Positions 40,431 to 50,165 of a stretch of DNA of 64,000 nucleotides are shown here, piece by piece; position 1 is the first letter of the stretch; every line of letters starts with the position of its first letter. The translations under genes were made by a program, and so were the position numbers. The DNA is from Minisyncoccus sp023229485. GTDB lineage: Bacteria > Patescibacteriota > Minisyncoccia > Minisyncoccales > Minisyncoccaceae. Location: NCBI GenBank assembly GCA_041663645.1, contig JBAYMH010000004.1:21259-85258 (forward strand), in the 5' to 3' direction. Under the pieces are notes generated by a model. The model saw only the letters and a program-made list of their open reading frames with translations. It did no database searches and was not told the DNA's origin.

Positions 40431-42850
40431 TGAATATGAAATATAATCCGAAAGAAATTGAAAAAAAATGGCAAAGGTATTGGGAAGAAAACAAAACTAA
40501 TAAAACTAATGATTTTTCACAAAAGGAAAAGTATTATTGTTTAGACATGTTTCCTTATCCTTCTGGAGTTGGATTACATGTCGGCCACTTTAAGGGTTAT
40601 GTTGCAACAGATATTGTTGCTCGCATAAAAAGAATGCAGGGATTTGAAGTATTGCATCCAATGGGTTGGGATGCTTTTGGTTTACCAGCAGAAAATTTTG
40701 CTATTAAGACTGGAATACATCCAGAAATAACTACTGCAAAGAATATCGAAAATATAAAATATCAGATGAAGATCGTCGGCCTTAGTTATGATTGGGATAG
40801 AGAATTGACTACAACTGATAAGGATTATTATAAATGGACTCAATGGATATTTTTGAAATTATACGAAAAAGGGTTGGCATATAAAAAATTATTGCCAATA
40901 AATTGGTGCCCAGCTTGTAAAACCGGCCTTGCTAATGAGGAGGTAGTAGATGGAAAATGCGAAAGATGTGGAGCTGAAACAACTAAAAAAGATATTGAAC
41001 AGTGGATACTTAGGATTACTAAATATGCCGATAGGCTTCTTGAAGATTTGGATGGTCTTGATTGGCCAGATAAGATAAAAGAAATGCAGAAGAATTGGAT
41101 TGGTAGAAGTGTCGGATGGGAGATTGATTTTGGTGTTGAAGATACGGGAAAGATAATAACAGTATTTACCACAAGAGTAGATACTTTATTTGGCTGTACT
41201 TATGTTGTTATTGCTCCAGAATCTCCTTTAATTCTGGAATTGAAAGAAAAAATTTCTAATTGGATTGAAGTTGTTGATTATATTGAGAAAGCAAGAAGTA
41301 AGAGCGATTTAGAGCGAATAAGCGAAGTTAAGAATAAAAGTGGAGTTAAATTAGAAGGGATTAAGGCGATAAACCCAATAAACGGAAAAGATGTTCTTGT
41401 GTTTGTAGCTGATTATGTACTTGCTAGTTATGGTACTGGAGCGGTAATGGCTGTTCCTGCTCACGATGAAAGAGATTTTGAATTTGCAATAAAATATGAT
41501 TTGCCGATTATTGAAGTTGTAAAATCTAAAGATGGCAAATCCAATGTTTCTGATTCTGCCTTTACTGCGGATGGGTTTTTGATTAATTCAGATAATTTTT
41601 CGGATATGGATTCGGAAAGTGCTCGACAGGCAATTGGTGAAAATTTGAAGGAAGAAGGTTTTGGCCGAGAGAAAGTAAATTATAAATTACATGATTGGCC
41701 ATTTTCTAGACAAAGATATTGGGGTGAACCGATTCCAATTATTCATTGTAGTGAATGTGGAATAGTACCTCTTGAGGAAAATGATTTGCCTTTGACCTTA
41801 CCGCACGTTGACAAATATGAGCCAACTGGTACGGGCGAGTCTCCCTTGGCTGTGATTGAAGATTGGGTAAATGTAAAATGTCCGAAGTGTGGAGGATTGG
41901 CAAAAAGAGAAACAAATACAATGCCACAATGGGCTGGAAGCTGTTGGTATTATCTAAGATATCTTGATAACAAAAACAACAAAGTATGCGTAGATAGTGA
42001 GAAGGAGAAAAGATGGATGCCAGTTGATTTATATGTGGGTGGAGCCGAGCATGCTGTTTTGCATTTATTATATTCTAGATTTTGGCATAAATTTTTGTTT
42101 GATATCGGAGTCGTTTCGACTAAAGAGCCATTTCAAAAATTAAGAAATATTGGACTTGTGCTTGCTTACGACGGACAAAAGATGTCTAAGTCAAAAGGTA
42201 ACGTGGTGTCTCCTGACAGTGTAGTTGAAGAATATGGTGCGGATACCCTCAGGGCTTACGAAATGTTTATGGGGCCCTTTGATCAAGCCATAGGCTGGAA
42301 CGAACAGGGACTTAAGGGGGTAAATAGATTTTTGAATAGGGCATGGGATTGTATAATTGAATCAAAGAATGTTGCTGAAAGTACGGAAGAGATCGTTTCA
42401 GAAACAAATAAGTTAGTTAAGAAGGTTTCTGAAGATATCAATAAGATGAAGTTTAATACTCCAATCGCGTTTTTTATGGAGTATGTAAATTTTATTTCTG
42501 ATAATAAGGAAGGCTTTGGAAGTAATTCAGCAAAAGTATTTTTGAAATTGTTATTTCCATTTGTTCCTCATCTTAGCGAAGAATTGTGGCACATTATTGG
42601 TTGTCAAGGTTTGGTTTCGGATCAGGCTTGGCCAATTGCAAATGAATCATCGATAAAGAATGAGAGTGTCGTATTAGTGGTGCAGATAAATGGAAAAGTG
42701 AGAGATAAGATTGTATTTGATCATGATATAAATCAGGAGGAGGCTGAGGAGGCGGTGAGAAGTAATGAAGCGATAAAAAAGTGGATTGAAGGGAAAGAAG
42801 TTAGAAAAATTATTTTTGTAAGAGGAAAATTAATAAACATCGTTGTTTAG
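40430..42850 (+). CDS. leuS: Leucyl-tRNA synthetase
   Basis: 806 residues from ATG 40430 (TAATG overlap); a second ATG lies two codons on. Class I motifs: YPSGVGLHVGHFKGY (HIGH) and KMSKSKGN (KMSKS). Zinc ribbon NWCPACKTGL...CERCG, the editing domain with TTRVDTLFGCTYVVIAPE, a second zinc site IHCSECG...VKCPKCGG, and the C-terminal domain with VQINGKVRDKI. Charges tRNA-Leu, whose gene is at 32196. Confidence 0.97.
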   Translation: MNMKYNPKEIEKKWQRYWEENKTNKTNDFSQKEKYYCLDMFPYPSGVGLHVGHFKGYVATDIVARIKRMQGFEVLHPMGWDAFGLPAENFAIKTGIHPEITTAKNIENIKYQMKIVGLSYDWDRELTTTDKDYYKWTQWIFLKLYEKGLAYKKLLPINWCPACKTGLANEEVVDGKCERCGAETTKKDIEQWILRITKYADRLLEDLDGLDWPDKIKEMQKNWIGRSVGWEIDFGVEDTGKIITVFTTRVDTLFGCTYVVIAPESPLILELKEKISNWIEVVDYIEKARSKSDLERISEVKNKSGVKLEGIKAINPINGKDVLVFVADYVLASYGTGAVMAVPAHDERDFEFAIKYDLPIIEVVKSKDGKSNVSDSAFTADGFLINSDNFSDMDSESARQAIGENLKEEGFGREKVNYKLHDWPFSRQRYWGEPIPIIHCSECGIVPLEENDLPLTLPHVDKYEPTGTGESPLAVIEDWVNVKCPKCGGLAKRETNTMPQWAGSCWYYLRYLDNKNNKVCVDSEKEKRWMPVDLYVGGAEHAVLHLLYSRFWHKFLFDIGVVSTKEPFQKLRNIGLVLAYDGQKMSKSKGNVVSPDSVVEEYGADTLRAYEMFMGPFDQAIGWNEQGLKGVNRFLNRAWDCIIESKNVAESTEEIVSETNKLVKKVSEDINKMKFNTPIAFFMEYVNFISDNKEGFGSNSAKVFLKLLFPFVPHLSEELWHIIGCQGLVSDQAWPIANESSIKNESVVLVVQINGKVRDKIVFDHDINQEEAEEAVRSNEAIKKWIEGKEVRKIIFVRGKLINIVV

Positions 42851-42944
42851 CTTTTATTGTTGTGTTTATAATCGAGGTTTTTAAAAACATGAATCAAGGT
42901 TTGACCTTGGAGGCTAAAATAAGATAATTGTAAACTATATAACT

Positions 42945-44786
42945 ATGTGTGGTATTGTTGGATATATTGGTAAAAATCCTGCATTGCCGATTCTGTTTTC
43001 GGGATTGGAAAGGCTGGAGTATAGAGGATATGACTCTTTTGGATTTTGTGTTTTGAATAACAATAAAATTGATTTTTTGTGTAAGGAAAAAGGAAAAATA
43101 TCCGATCATTGCCATCTAAGAGACTCTAAGAGCGTGGGTACTGTTGGTATTGCTCATACGAGGTGGGCGACTACTGGACTGGTGACAAAAGAAAATGCTC
43201 ATCCACACTGTGATTGTAAGGAGGAAATATTTATTGTCCATAATGGAATAATTGAGAATTATAAAATTCTTAAAGAAAATTTAGTAAAAGAAGGGCATAA
43301 ATTTATTTCGGAAACTGATACTGAGGTATTAGCTCATTTAATTGAAAAATACTTTGAGGGAAATTTGGAACAGGCAGTAAAATTAGCATTAAGAGAGGTT
43401 CGTGGAACTTATGGAATTGCAGTTGTTTCACCAAAAGATCCTAATAAAATGGTTGTGGCAAGGATGTCATCACCACTTTTGATTGGCGTTAATAGTGATG
43501 AATTTATCGTAGCATCTGATCCGTCGGCTATAATTACTAGAACGAGGCAAATAATCCATCTTGATGACGATGAAATCGCAGTGCTTACTCCTGATAATTT
43601 TGTAATTTCAAAACAAGAAAGAGAAAGTTCTTCATGGAGTGTCCGAACAAAAAAAATAGAAACTATTGAATGGAATTTAGAGGAGGCAGAAAAGAGCGGA
43701 TATAAACATTTTATGATGAAGGAGATAATGCAGGAGCCTTCGACTATTGAAGATGCAATTCGTGGGAGATTATATTTTGAAGGCGGAAATGTGAAATTGG
43801 GAGGATTTGAGAATGTGGAAGATAGACTTCGAGATGTTTCTAGCTTAGTATTAATCGGTTGTGGGACTGCTAATTATGCATGTAAAGTTGGAGAATATAT
43901 GCTTGAGGAGTATGCGGGTATTCCTACTGAGACGGATATTGGATCGGAGTTCCGATATAGAAAATCTTTGTTTAGTAAAAATGCGGCTGGAATATTCGTT
44001 TCGCAGTCAGGTGAAACTGCCGATACCTTGGCTGCTCTTCGAGAGATGAAAGAAAAAGGTTTATTAACATTGGGGGTCACTAATGTTGTTGGATCTAATC
44101 AAGCTAGAGAAACTGATGCAGGTGTATATACCAGATCAGGACCAGAAATTGCGGTTGCTTCAACAAAGGCTTTTATTGGACAGCTAACAACCTTGGCCTT
44201 GATAACTGTTTATCTTGGAAGGCAACGAGAAATGGCTCTTGTAATGGGAAATAGAATTATTGATGAAATATCAAAATTACCTGAGTTAGCTCAAGAAGTT
44301 TTGGATACAAAAGAAGACATTAAAAGAATTGTAGGAAAGTATATAGATTATAAGGATTTTTGGTATATCGGTAGAAAGTATAATTATCCGATTGCACTTG
44401 AGGGAGCTTTAAAATTAAAAGAAGTGTCTTATGTGCATGCTGAGGGAACTGCTGGCGGAGAATTGAAACATGGTCCACTTGCCTTGATTGATGAGAATTG
44501 TCCAACGATTGCTATATGTCCAAGTGATTCGGTATATGAAAAAATGATTTCTAACATTGAAGAAATAAAAGCAAGAAACGGAAAGGTAATAGCGATTGCG
44601 ACAAAAGGGAATGAAGATATTAAAAAAATCGTAGATGATGTAATTTATATACCAAAAACGTTGGAAATGTTAACGCCAATATTGTCTGTTATTCCTTTGC
44701 ATCTGTTTTCTTATTATTTTGCTGATGCACTTGGAAAAGATATTGACAAGCCAAAAAATTTGGCGAAGAGCGTGACGGTTGAATAA
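42945..44786 (+). CDS. glmS: Glucosamine-6-phosphate synthase (glutamine:fructose-6-P)
   Basis: 613 residues. N-terminal nucleophile Cys2 in MCGIVGYIG and the class II glutaminase block (AHTRWATTG, DTEVLAHL), then two SIS domains (LIGCGTANYACKVGEYM, SQSGETADTLAALREMKEKG, ASTKAFIGQLTTL) and the C-terminal LAKSVTVE. First step of UDP-GlcNAc synthesis. The leader 42879-42944 has a CAAGGT-TTG-ACCTTG hairpin but no glmS ribozyme core. Confidence 0.97.
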   Translation: MCGIVGYIGKNPALPILFSGLERLEYRGYDSFGFCVLNNNKIDFLCKEKGKISDHCHLRDSKSVGTVGIAHTRWATTGLVTKENAHPHCDCKEEIFIVHNGIIENYKILKENLVKEGHKFISETDTEVLAHLIEKYFEGNLEQAVKLALREVRGTYGIAVVSPKDPNKMVVARMSSPLLIGVNSDEFIVASDPSAIITRTRQIIHLDDDEIAVLTPDNFVISKQERESSSWSVRTKKIETIEWNLEEAEKSGYKHFMMKEIMQEPSTIEDAIRGRLYFEGGNVKLGGFENVEDRLRDVSSLVLIGCGTANYACKVGEYMLEEYAGIPTETDIGSEFRYRKSLFSKNAAGIFVSQSGETADTLAALREMKEKGLLTLGVTNVVGSNQARETDAGVYTRSGPEIAVASTKAFIGQLTTLALITVYLGRQREMALVMGNRIIDEISKLPELAQEVLDTKEDIKRIVGKYIDYKDFWYIGRKYNYPIALEGALKLKEVSYVHAEGTAGGELKHGPLALIDENCPTIAICPSDSVYEKMISNIEEIKARNGKVIAIATKGNEDIKKIVDDVIYIPKTLEMLTPILSVIPLHLFSYYFADALGKDIDKPKNLAKSVTVE

Positions 44787-44794
44787 ATAAATTA

Positions 44795-44820
44795 AAACTC
44801 GCATTTAGTGCGAGTTTTTG
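44795..44820 (+). terminator. Intrinsic terminator of glmS
   Basis: AAACTCGCA, loop TTTAG, TGCGAGTTT, T2G. Confidence 0.88.
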
Positions 44821-44821
44821 T

Positions 44822-44845
44822 AAAAAAAAGAGACTTTGTGTCTCC
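44822..44845 (-). terminator. Intrinsic terminator of the minus-strand small gene
   Basis: On the minus strand GAGAC, loop ACAAA, GTCTC, then T8. It sits two nt inside the stop side of the gene at 44848. Confidence 0.8.
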
Positions 44846-44847
44846 AT

Positions 44848-45054
44848 TTAATCATTGCTTTTCCGTCGATAAAAGGCAGTACATTTTTTCAGTTCGCTAA
44901 TTCGCATAACTGATTCTGCCTTTCTGTCTGGCGGAATGTTAAAAGCAATTTTTATTTTCCAATTCCAAACTTTTCGTTTTAGGAACCTAAGACGAAATAC
45001 GAGATATTTGGAAATATCCTTGAGTTTTTTTGTAAATTCTATCAATTCTATCAT
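44848..45054 (-). CDS. Small highly basic protein, unknown
   Basis: 68 residues with about a quarter Lys/Arg (VFRLRFLKRKVWNWKIK, AFYRRKSND). No family recognised. Supported by its own terminator (44822-44845) and an upstream TTGACA on the minus strand (45095-45100) with a CAAAAT box 17 bp on. It lies between glmS and the rpsL promoter. Could bind nucleic acid or be an unrecognised small ribosome-associated protein; both are guesses. Confidence 0.55.
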   Translation of the reverse strand: MIELIEFTKKLKDISKYLVFRLRFLKRKVWNWKIKIAFNIPPDRKAESVMRISELKKCTAFYRRKSND

Positions 45055-45224
45055 TTAAAATTACCGAATGAATTTTGATATAAATATATTTTTTTGTCAA
45101 TATATAAGGGCTTGATTTTATTGTATTTTTAGTGTAATGTTTATGCATTGAAGTAGAAAATCGTATTCTAAATAATTTGTCCGTGGCTACTGGCAAAGAA
45201 TATTGTCAGTTATTATTTAGTTAT

Positions 45225-45308
45225 TTGACATTTTACTCTTTATTTGATATTTTAATTGCATTAGATTTCTATTTTTATAGGAATGCAATAACGATTTCCG
45301 CTTGCGGA
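45225..45308 (+). promoter_or_regulatory. rpsL operon promoter with two dyads
   Basis: TTGACA (45225) and TATTTT (45248), 17 bp apart. Start near 45260 lies inside ATTGCATT (45255-45262), which is repeated inverted as AATGCAAT (45282-45289). A second hairpin TCCGC-TT-GCGGA is at 45297-45308. The dyads could be an operator or a leader structure for autoregulation by S7/S12. The rest of 45101-45224 shows nothing. Confidence 0.6.
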
Positions 45309-45339
45309 GATATAAGAGATTTGAGTTTGATATTTTATT

Positions 45340-45753
45340 ATGCCAACAATTCATCAATTAATTAAAAAAAATAGAAAACCATTAAAGAAGAGAATTAAAT
45401 CTCCTGCTTTAGGCTTTGGATTTAACCCTATCTTGAATAGGCCAAAAAAATATTCTTCTTCATTTAAGAAGGGTGTTTGTTTAAAAGTCTTTACTACTAC
45501 TCCTACAAAACCTAACTCGGCTTTAAGAAAAGTTGCTAGAGTGAAATTAGGAAATGGAATGGAAGTTACTGCCTATATTCCCGGAGAAGGTCATAATCTT
45601 CAAGAGCATTCGATTGTAATGATAAGGGGTGGAAGAGTAAAAGATTTGCCTGGTGTAAGATATCACATTATAAGAGGTACTTACGATTGTGCTGGAGTGC
45701 AAGGACGAAAGAAGGAGCGAAGTAAGTATGGTGCTAAAAAACCAAAAAAATAA
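45340..45753 (+). CDS. rpsL: Ribosomal protein uS12
   Basis: 137 residues. Decoding-centre protein with PNSALRKVARVKLGNGMEV, EGHNLQEHS and GGRVKDLPGVRYH. At the site matching E. coli Lys42 (mature numbering) the sequence reads TTTPTKPNSA, with Thr for the first Lys; Thr there is linked to streptomycin resistance in E. coli. First gene of the operon, seven nt before rpsG. Confidence 0.97.
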   Translation: MPTIHQLIKKNRKPLKKRIKSPALGFGFNPILNRPKKYSSSFKKGVCLKVFTTTPTKPNSALRKVARVKLGNGMEVTAYIPGEGHNLQEHSIVMIRGGRVKDLPGVRYHIIRGTYDCAGVQGRKKERSKYGAKKPKK

Positions 45754-45759
45754 AAAAAT

Positions 45760-46227
45760 ATGGCAGGTTATAAATTCAAAAGAAAAATAATCAATCCAGA
45801 TTTAGTTTATAATGATGTAATAGTTGCTAAATTTATTAATCAGATAATGATGAATGGGAAAAAGACTATTGCTCAAAAGATAGTATATGGAGCGTTTAAT
45901 ATTATCAAAGAAAAAACTAGTCAGGAACCCTTAGATGTATTCCGGACAGCTATTCAGAACGTTTCTCCCATCTTGGAGGTAAAACCAAAGAGAGTAGGAG
46001 GAGCTACTTATCAGGTTCCAATGGAAGTAAAAGCGAATAGGAGGTTAAGCTTGGCGATGAAATGGATGATTGCCACCTCACGAGCCAAAAAGGGGAGATC
46101 GATGAGAGAAAAATTGGCGGAAGAGTTGATTGAAGCATCTAAAAATTCTGGTGCTTCTGTAAGGAAGAAGGAAAATGTCCACAAAATGGCTGAGGCCAAT
46201 AGGGCATTTGCTCACTTCGCATGGTAA
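45760..46227 (+). CDS. rpsG: Ribosomal protein uS7
   Basis: 155 residues, standard length. NGKKTIAQKIVYGAFNII, GGATYQVPMEVKANRR and the C-terminal HKMAEANRAFAHFAW. Binds the 16S 3' major domain and nucleates head assembly; possible operon repressor. Followed by a strong terminator before fusA. Confidence 0.97.
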   Translation: MAGYKFKRKIINPDLVYNDVIVAKFINQIMMNGKKTIAQKIVYGAFNIIKEKTSQEPLDVFRTAIQNVSPILEVKPKRVGGATYQVPMEVKANRRLSLAMKWMIATSRAKKGRSMREKLAEELIEASKNSGASVRKKENVHKMAEANRAFAHFAW

Positions 46228-46242
46228 TCAGAAACAAGCAAG

Positions 46243-46272
46243 ACCTATTTTATTAAGTTAAAATAGGTTTTG
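46243..46272 (+). terminator. Intrinsic terminator between rpsG and fusA
   Basis: ACCTATTTTA, loop TTAAGT, TAAAATAGGT, T3G. It separates S12-S7 from EF-G, which many bacteria keep in one transcript. Downstream to 46365 I see a faint REP-like GCGAGAATGACAAA shared with 62265. Confidence 0.85.
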
Positions 46273-46365
46273 TATTATCTGAGCTGAACAGACCTTACAT
46301 TACCTTTTAGGTGTGAGTAAGCGAGAATGACAAATTATTTAATTTATAAGTAAAAATCAAATTGT

Positions 46366-48477
46366 ATGTCTAGACAATACCCAATTGAAAAATACAGGAA
46401 TATTGGTATTATTGCCCATATTGATGCGGGGAAAACAACAACTAGTGAAAGAGTTCTTTTTTATACTGGAGTTTCCCATAAAATAGGTGAGGTCCACGAG
46501 GGTGCTGCTACTATGGATTGGATGGAGCAAGAAAGAGAGAGAGGTATTACCATTACTTCTGCTGCAACTACTTGTTTTTGGTGTCCTGGAGATTATTTAA
46601 AAAAGGAAAAAAAGGATGAATATCGTTTAAATTTGATTGATACTCCTGGACATATTGATTTTACTGCTGAGGTGCAACGAAGCTTGAGAGTCCTTGACGG
46701 AGCGGTTGTGGTATTTGATGGTGTGGCAGGAGTGGAAGCTCAGTCTGAAACTGTTTGGAGACAAGCTGATAAATACCAGGTTCCAAGAATTTGTTTTGTA
46801 AATAAACTTGATCGTTTAGGGGCATCATTTGAGAGAAGTCTTAATTCTATTTGGACTAAATTGACTAAGAATGCTATTGCACTTCAAATGCCAATTGGAG
46901 AAGAAGCAGATTTTGATTCCATTATTGATTTGATTGAAATGAAGCATGTTACTTTTGAAGGTGAAATGGGAAAGGACGTTGTAAAATCTGAAATACCCGC
47001 TAATTTGCTTGAAGAAGCTAAGAAATGGAGAAGTAAAATGCTTGAAAAGATTGTAGCTGAAGATGAAGCACTCATGAATAAATATCTTGAGGGGCAAGAA
47101 ATATCTATTGAAGAGATAAGAATAACTTTGAGAAAAGCTACTATTGATTCTAAATTAATTCCTGTGTTTTGTGGTTCATCACTTAAAAATAGGGGGGTGC
47201 AATTAGTTCTTGATGGAGTTGCTTATTATTTGCCAAGCCCGCTAGATGTTCCTCCTATGCATGGAGTTGATCCTGAGAACGAAGAAATAAAAATTGAAAG
47301 ACATCCTGATGATACTGAACCTTTTTGTGCTTTAGCATTTAAGGTGGCAACCGATCCCTTTGTGGGAACTTTGACATATATTCGTGCTTATTCAGGTAGA
47401 TTCAATAAAGGTGGCTATCTATATAATACAATTACGGGCGAAAAAGAAAGAATTGGTAGAATTCTTAGAATGCATTCAAATGAACGAGAGGAAGTAGAGG
47501 AGGTCTTTGCTGGTGATATTGTTGCTTTGGTAGGATTAAAGAATACAACTACTGGACATACTCTTTGTGAAGAAAAAGGACAAAAGATTATTCTTGAAAA
47601 AATTACTTTTCCTGAGCCAGTTATTTCGATTGAAGTTGAGCCAAAAGTAAAAGGAGATCAAGAAAAAATGGCAGTCGGTCTTCGAAAACTTCAAGATGAA
47701 GATCCAACATTTAGAATGGAGACTAGTGAGAATGGAGAAACAATTTTGTCTGGTATGGGAGAATTACACTTGGATATTATTGTGGATCGTTTGAAGAGAG
47801 AATTTAACGTTGAGACAAATGTTGGAAAACCACAAGTTTCTTATAAAGAAACTATTAATACAAATTCAACTGCTGAGGCTAAATACGTAAAGCAGAGTGG
47901 TGGTCGAGGACAATATGGACACGTAAAGATAAAAATGGAGCCAAGAGAAAGAGGAGAAGGATTTTTATTCATTAATGATATTAAGGGAGGTTCAATTCCA
48001 AGAGAATACATTCCGGCTGTTGAAAAAGGTATTAGAGAGGCAGTTGATAAGGGAGTAGTAGCTGGGTATCCAATGATTGATGTGCAGGTAAATCTTTATG
48101 ATGGTTCTTTTCATGAAGTTGACTCTTCAGAAATTGCCTTTAAGATTGCTGCCGCAATGGCATTTCAGGATGGTGCGAGAAAAGCAGGTGCTTATATTCT
48201 TGAACCTATTTCAAAGCTTGAGGTAGTGGTTCCACCAAATTATCTGGGAGATGTTATTGGAGATATTTCGTCTCGAAGAGGACAAATAGAAGAAACAAAA
48301 GATCGAAGTGATCTTAAAGTAATTGAAGCTAAAGTGCCGTTATCTGAAATGTTTGGATATGCCACAAGTTTACGTTCACTGACAGAAGGAAGGGGAACAT
48401 TTAGTATGGAATTTAGTAATTATGAAAAGGCTCCTTCAAATATCAGTCAAGAAATCGTTGATGGAAAAAGAAGATAA
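46366..48477 (+). CDS. fusA: Elongation factor G
   Basis: 703 residues. G motifs AHIDAGKTTTSERVL, ERGITITSAA, DTPGHIDF, NKLDRLG. Domain IV GGRGQYGHVKI and the domain V end FSMEFSNYEKAP are intact. Drives translocation. Confidence 0.97.
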   Translation: MSRQYPIEKYRNIGIIAHIDAGKTTTSERVLFYTGVSHKIGEVHEGAATMDWMEQERERGITITSAATTCFWCPGDYLKKEKKDEYRLNLIDTPGHIDFTAEVQRSLRVLDGAVVVFDGVAGVEAQSETVWRQADKYQVPRICFVNKLDRLGASFERSLNSIWTKLTKNAIALQMPIGEEADFDSIIDLIEMKHVTFEGEMGKDVVKSEIPANLLEEAKKWRSKMLEKIVAEDEALMNKYLEGQEISIEEIRITLRKATIDSKLIPVFCGSSLKNRGVQLVLDGVAYYLPSPLDVPPMHGVDPENEEIKIERHPDDTEPFCALAFKVATDPFVGTLTYIRAYSGRFNKGGYLYNTITGEKERIGRILRMHSNEREEVEEVFAGDIVALVGLKNTTTGHTLCEEKGQKIILEKITFPEPVISIEVEPKVKGDQEKMAVGLRKLQDEDPTFRMETSENGETILSGMGELHLDIIVDRLKREFNVETNVGKPQVSYKETINTNSTAEAKYVKQSGGRGQYGHVKIKMEPRERGEGFLFINDIKGGSIPREYIPAVEKGIREAVDKGVVAGYPMIDVQVNLYDGSFHEVDSSEIAFKIAAAMAFQDGARKAGAYILEPISKLEVVVPPNYLGDVIGDISSRRGQIEETKDRSDLKVIEAKVPLSEMFGYATSLRSLTEGRGTFSMEFSNYEKAPSNISQEIVDGKRR

Positions 48478-48540
48478 GTAAGCCTAGCGTGGTAAATTCA
48501 TTTTTACCAAAGAGTTACGAATAGGGTTTATAACACAATT

Positions 48541-48774
48541 ATGAACTTAAAAGATATTAAGAATTTAATAAATGAAGAAGGTGGAAAGCTAATAATTGCT
48601 GATGATAATGGACCAGCGATGGTAATAATGCCATATAGCGATTATAAAAAGTTAAAGAATATTCCAAGTTCAATGTCAATTGAGGATCCAATTGAACAGT
48701 TACCGATCATAAAAGACGTATCTGTGCCGAGAGAAAAAAAAGAATCATTTGGAGTAGAAGATTTACCTTTTTAG
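48541..48774 (+). CDS. Small hypothetical protein upstream of tuf
   Basis: 77 residues. LIIADDNGPAMVIMPYSDYKKLKN recalls the DNA-binding half of Phd/YefM antitoxins, but no toxin gene is adjacent and the C-terminus is unlike them. Between EF-G and EF-Tu; the leader has a TGGTAAA/TTTACCA hairpin (48490-48509). Confidence 0.65.
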   Translation: MNLKDIKNLINEEGGKLIIADDNGPAMVIMPYSDYKKLKNIPSSMSIEDPIEQLPIIKDVSVPREKKESFGVEDLPF

Positions 48775-48800
48775 TGAAGAAGCTGTAACCTTTGTAGGTA

Positions 48801-48925
48801 TTGACTTTTTGGCGATTTTAGGTAAAATAAACTGTGTTAATTTCATTATATTTTTGGGATTTTTCCATTAAAAAAATAATAAAGAAAAATAATTAATTTG
48901 CATTGCAGAGAAAAAATATTCTGCA
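48801..48925 (+). promoter_or_regulatory. tuf promoter and leader hairpin
   Basis: TTGACT (48801) and TAAAAT (48823), 16 bp apart. The ~120 nt leader holds TGCAGA/TCTGCA (48904-48925), a 6 bp hairpin 27 nt before the ATG. Confidence 0.6.
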
Positions 48926-48951
48926 GGCGTTTTAATAATTTTAAAAAAAAT

Positions 48952-50148
48952 ATGGCAACAGAAGCTTTTGAGAGAAATAAACCACATTTGAATGTGGGAA
49001 CTATTGGTCACGTTGATCATGGTAAGACTACTTTAAGTGCTGCTATTTTGCATTGCTTAGCACAAAAAGAAGGAAAAAAGGCCGCAAAATCAATTGATCA
49101 GATTGATTCTGCTCCAGAAGAAAAGGCAAGAGGTGTTACTATCAACATCGCTCATTTGGAATACGAAACTGCAAAGAGGCACTATGCTCATATTGATTGT
49201 CCTGGACATGCTGATTATATTAAAAATATGATTACTGGTGCTGCTCAAATGGATGGTGCTATTTTAGTAGTTGCTGCTACTGATGGTCCTATGCCTCAAA
49301 CTAGAGAACATATCTTGCTTGCAAAACAGGTGGGGCTTCCTTCATTTGTTGTTTTTTTAAACAAATGTGACATGGTTGAAGATCCTGAAATGATTGACCT
49401 AGTTGAGGATGAAGTTAGAGAGCTTTTGAAAAAGAATGGATTTCCTGGTGATGAAATACCAGTAATTAGAGGTTCTGCTCTTAAGGCTCTAGAAGCAACA
49501 AGTGTTGATGATCCTTGGGCACAAAAAGTTATTGAACTTATGGATAAATTAGATGATTACATTCCTGAACCAATAAGAGACATACAAAAACCTTTCTTGA
49601 TGGCTATTGAGGATGTATTTTCTATTGAAGGAAGAGGTACTGTTGCAACTGGAAGAATCGAAAGAGGTGTTATTAATTCTAATGAAGAGGTTGAGGTTGT
49701 TGGAATTAGACCAAACCAAAAGACCACTGTTGTTTCTGTAGAAATGTTTAACAAGTCACTTACAAGTGGCCAAGCTGGTGATAATGTTGGTATGCTTCTT
49801 AGAGGTCTTAAAAAAGAAGATATTGAAAGAGGTCAAGTTTTGGCTAAGACTGGAACTATTACTCCACATACAGAATTTGAAGCTCAAATTTATGTATTGA
49901 CAAAGGAAGAGGGTGGAAGACATACCCCGTTTTTTACTGGATACAAACCACAATTCTTTATTAGAACTGCTGATATTACTGGAGATGTAATTTTACCTGC
50001 TGGAACTGAAATGGTTATGCCTGGTGATACTGTAGATGTATCTGTTAAATTAATTGTTCCTATAGCACTTGAAGAAAAACAAGGTTTTGCTATTAGAGAA
50101 GGAGGAAGAACCGTTGGTGCCGGTGTTATTACCAAGATTACAAAATAG
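48952..50148 (+). CDS. tuf: Elongation factor Tu
   Basis: 398 residues from ATG 48952. GHVDHGKTTL, DCPGHADYIKNM, NKCDMVED and the conserved C-terminal GGRTVGAGVITKI. Delivers aminoacyl-tRNA. The ORF is also open upstream, but MATEAFERNKPHLNVGT is the standard start. Confidence 0.98.
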   Translation: MATEAFERNKPHLNVGTIGHVDHGKTTLSAAILHCLAQKEGKKAAKSIDQIDSAPEEKARGVTINIAHLEYETAKRHYAHIDCPGHADYIKNMITGAAQMDGAILVVAATDGPMPQTREHILLAKQVGLPSFVVFLNKCDMVEDPEMIDLVEDEVRELLKKNGFPGDEIPVIRGSALKALEATSVDDPWAQKVIELMDKLDDYIPEPIRDIQKPFLMAIEDVFSIEGRGTVATGRIERGVINSNEEVEVVGIRPNQKTTVVSVEMFNKSLTSGQAGDNVGMLLRGLKKEDIERGQVLAKTGTITPHTEFEAQIYVLTKEEGGRHTPFFTGYKPQFFIRTADITGDVILPAGTEMVMPGDTVDVSVKLIVPIALEEKQGFAIREGGRTVGAGVITKITK

Positions 50149-50165
50149 TTTGAAATATAAAAAAG

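Noticed and set aside
42879..42944. Possible glmS ribozyme ahead of glmS
   Set aside because: The short leader lacks the conserved ribozyme core and is too small; only a simple hairpin is present.
45177..45365. 62-codon plus-strand ORF upstream of rpsL
   Set aside because: It covers the rpsL promoter and dyads and overlaps the rpsL start; no ribosome site.
48541..48774. Toxin-antitoxin system upstream of tuf
   Set aside because: The small protein only faintly resembles an antitoxin and no toxin gene is adjacent.
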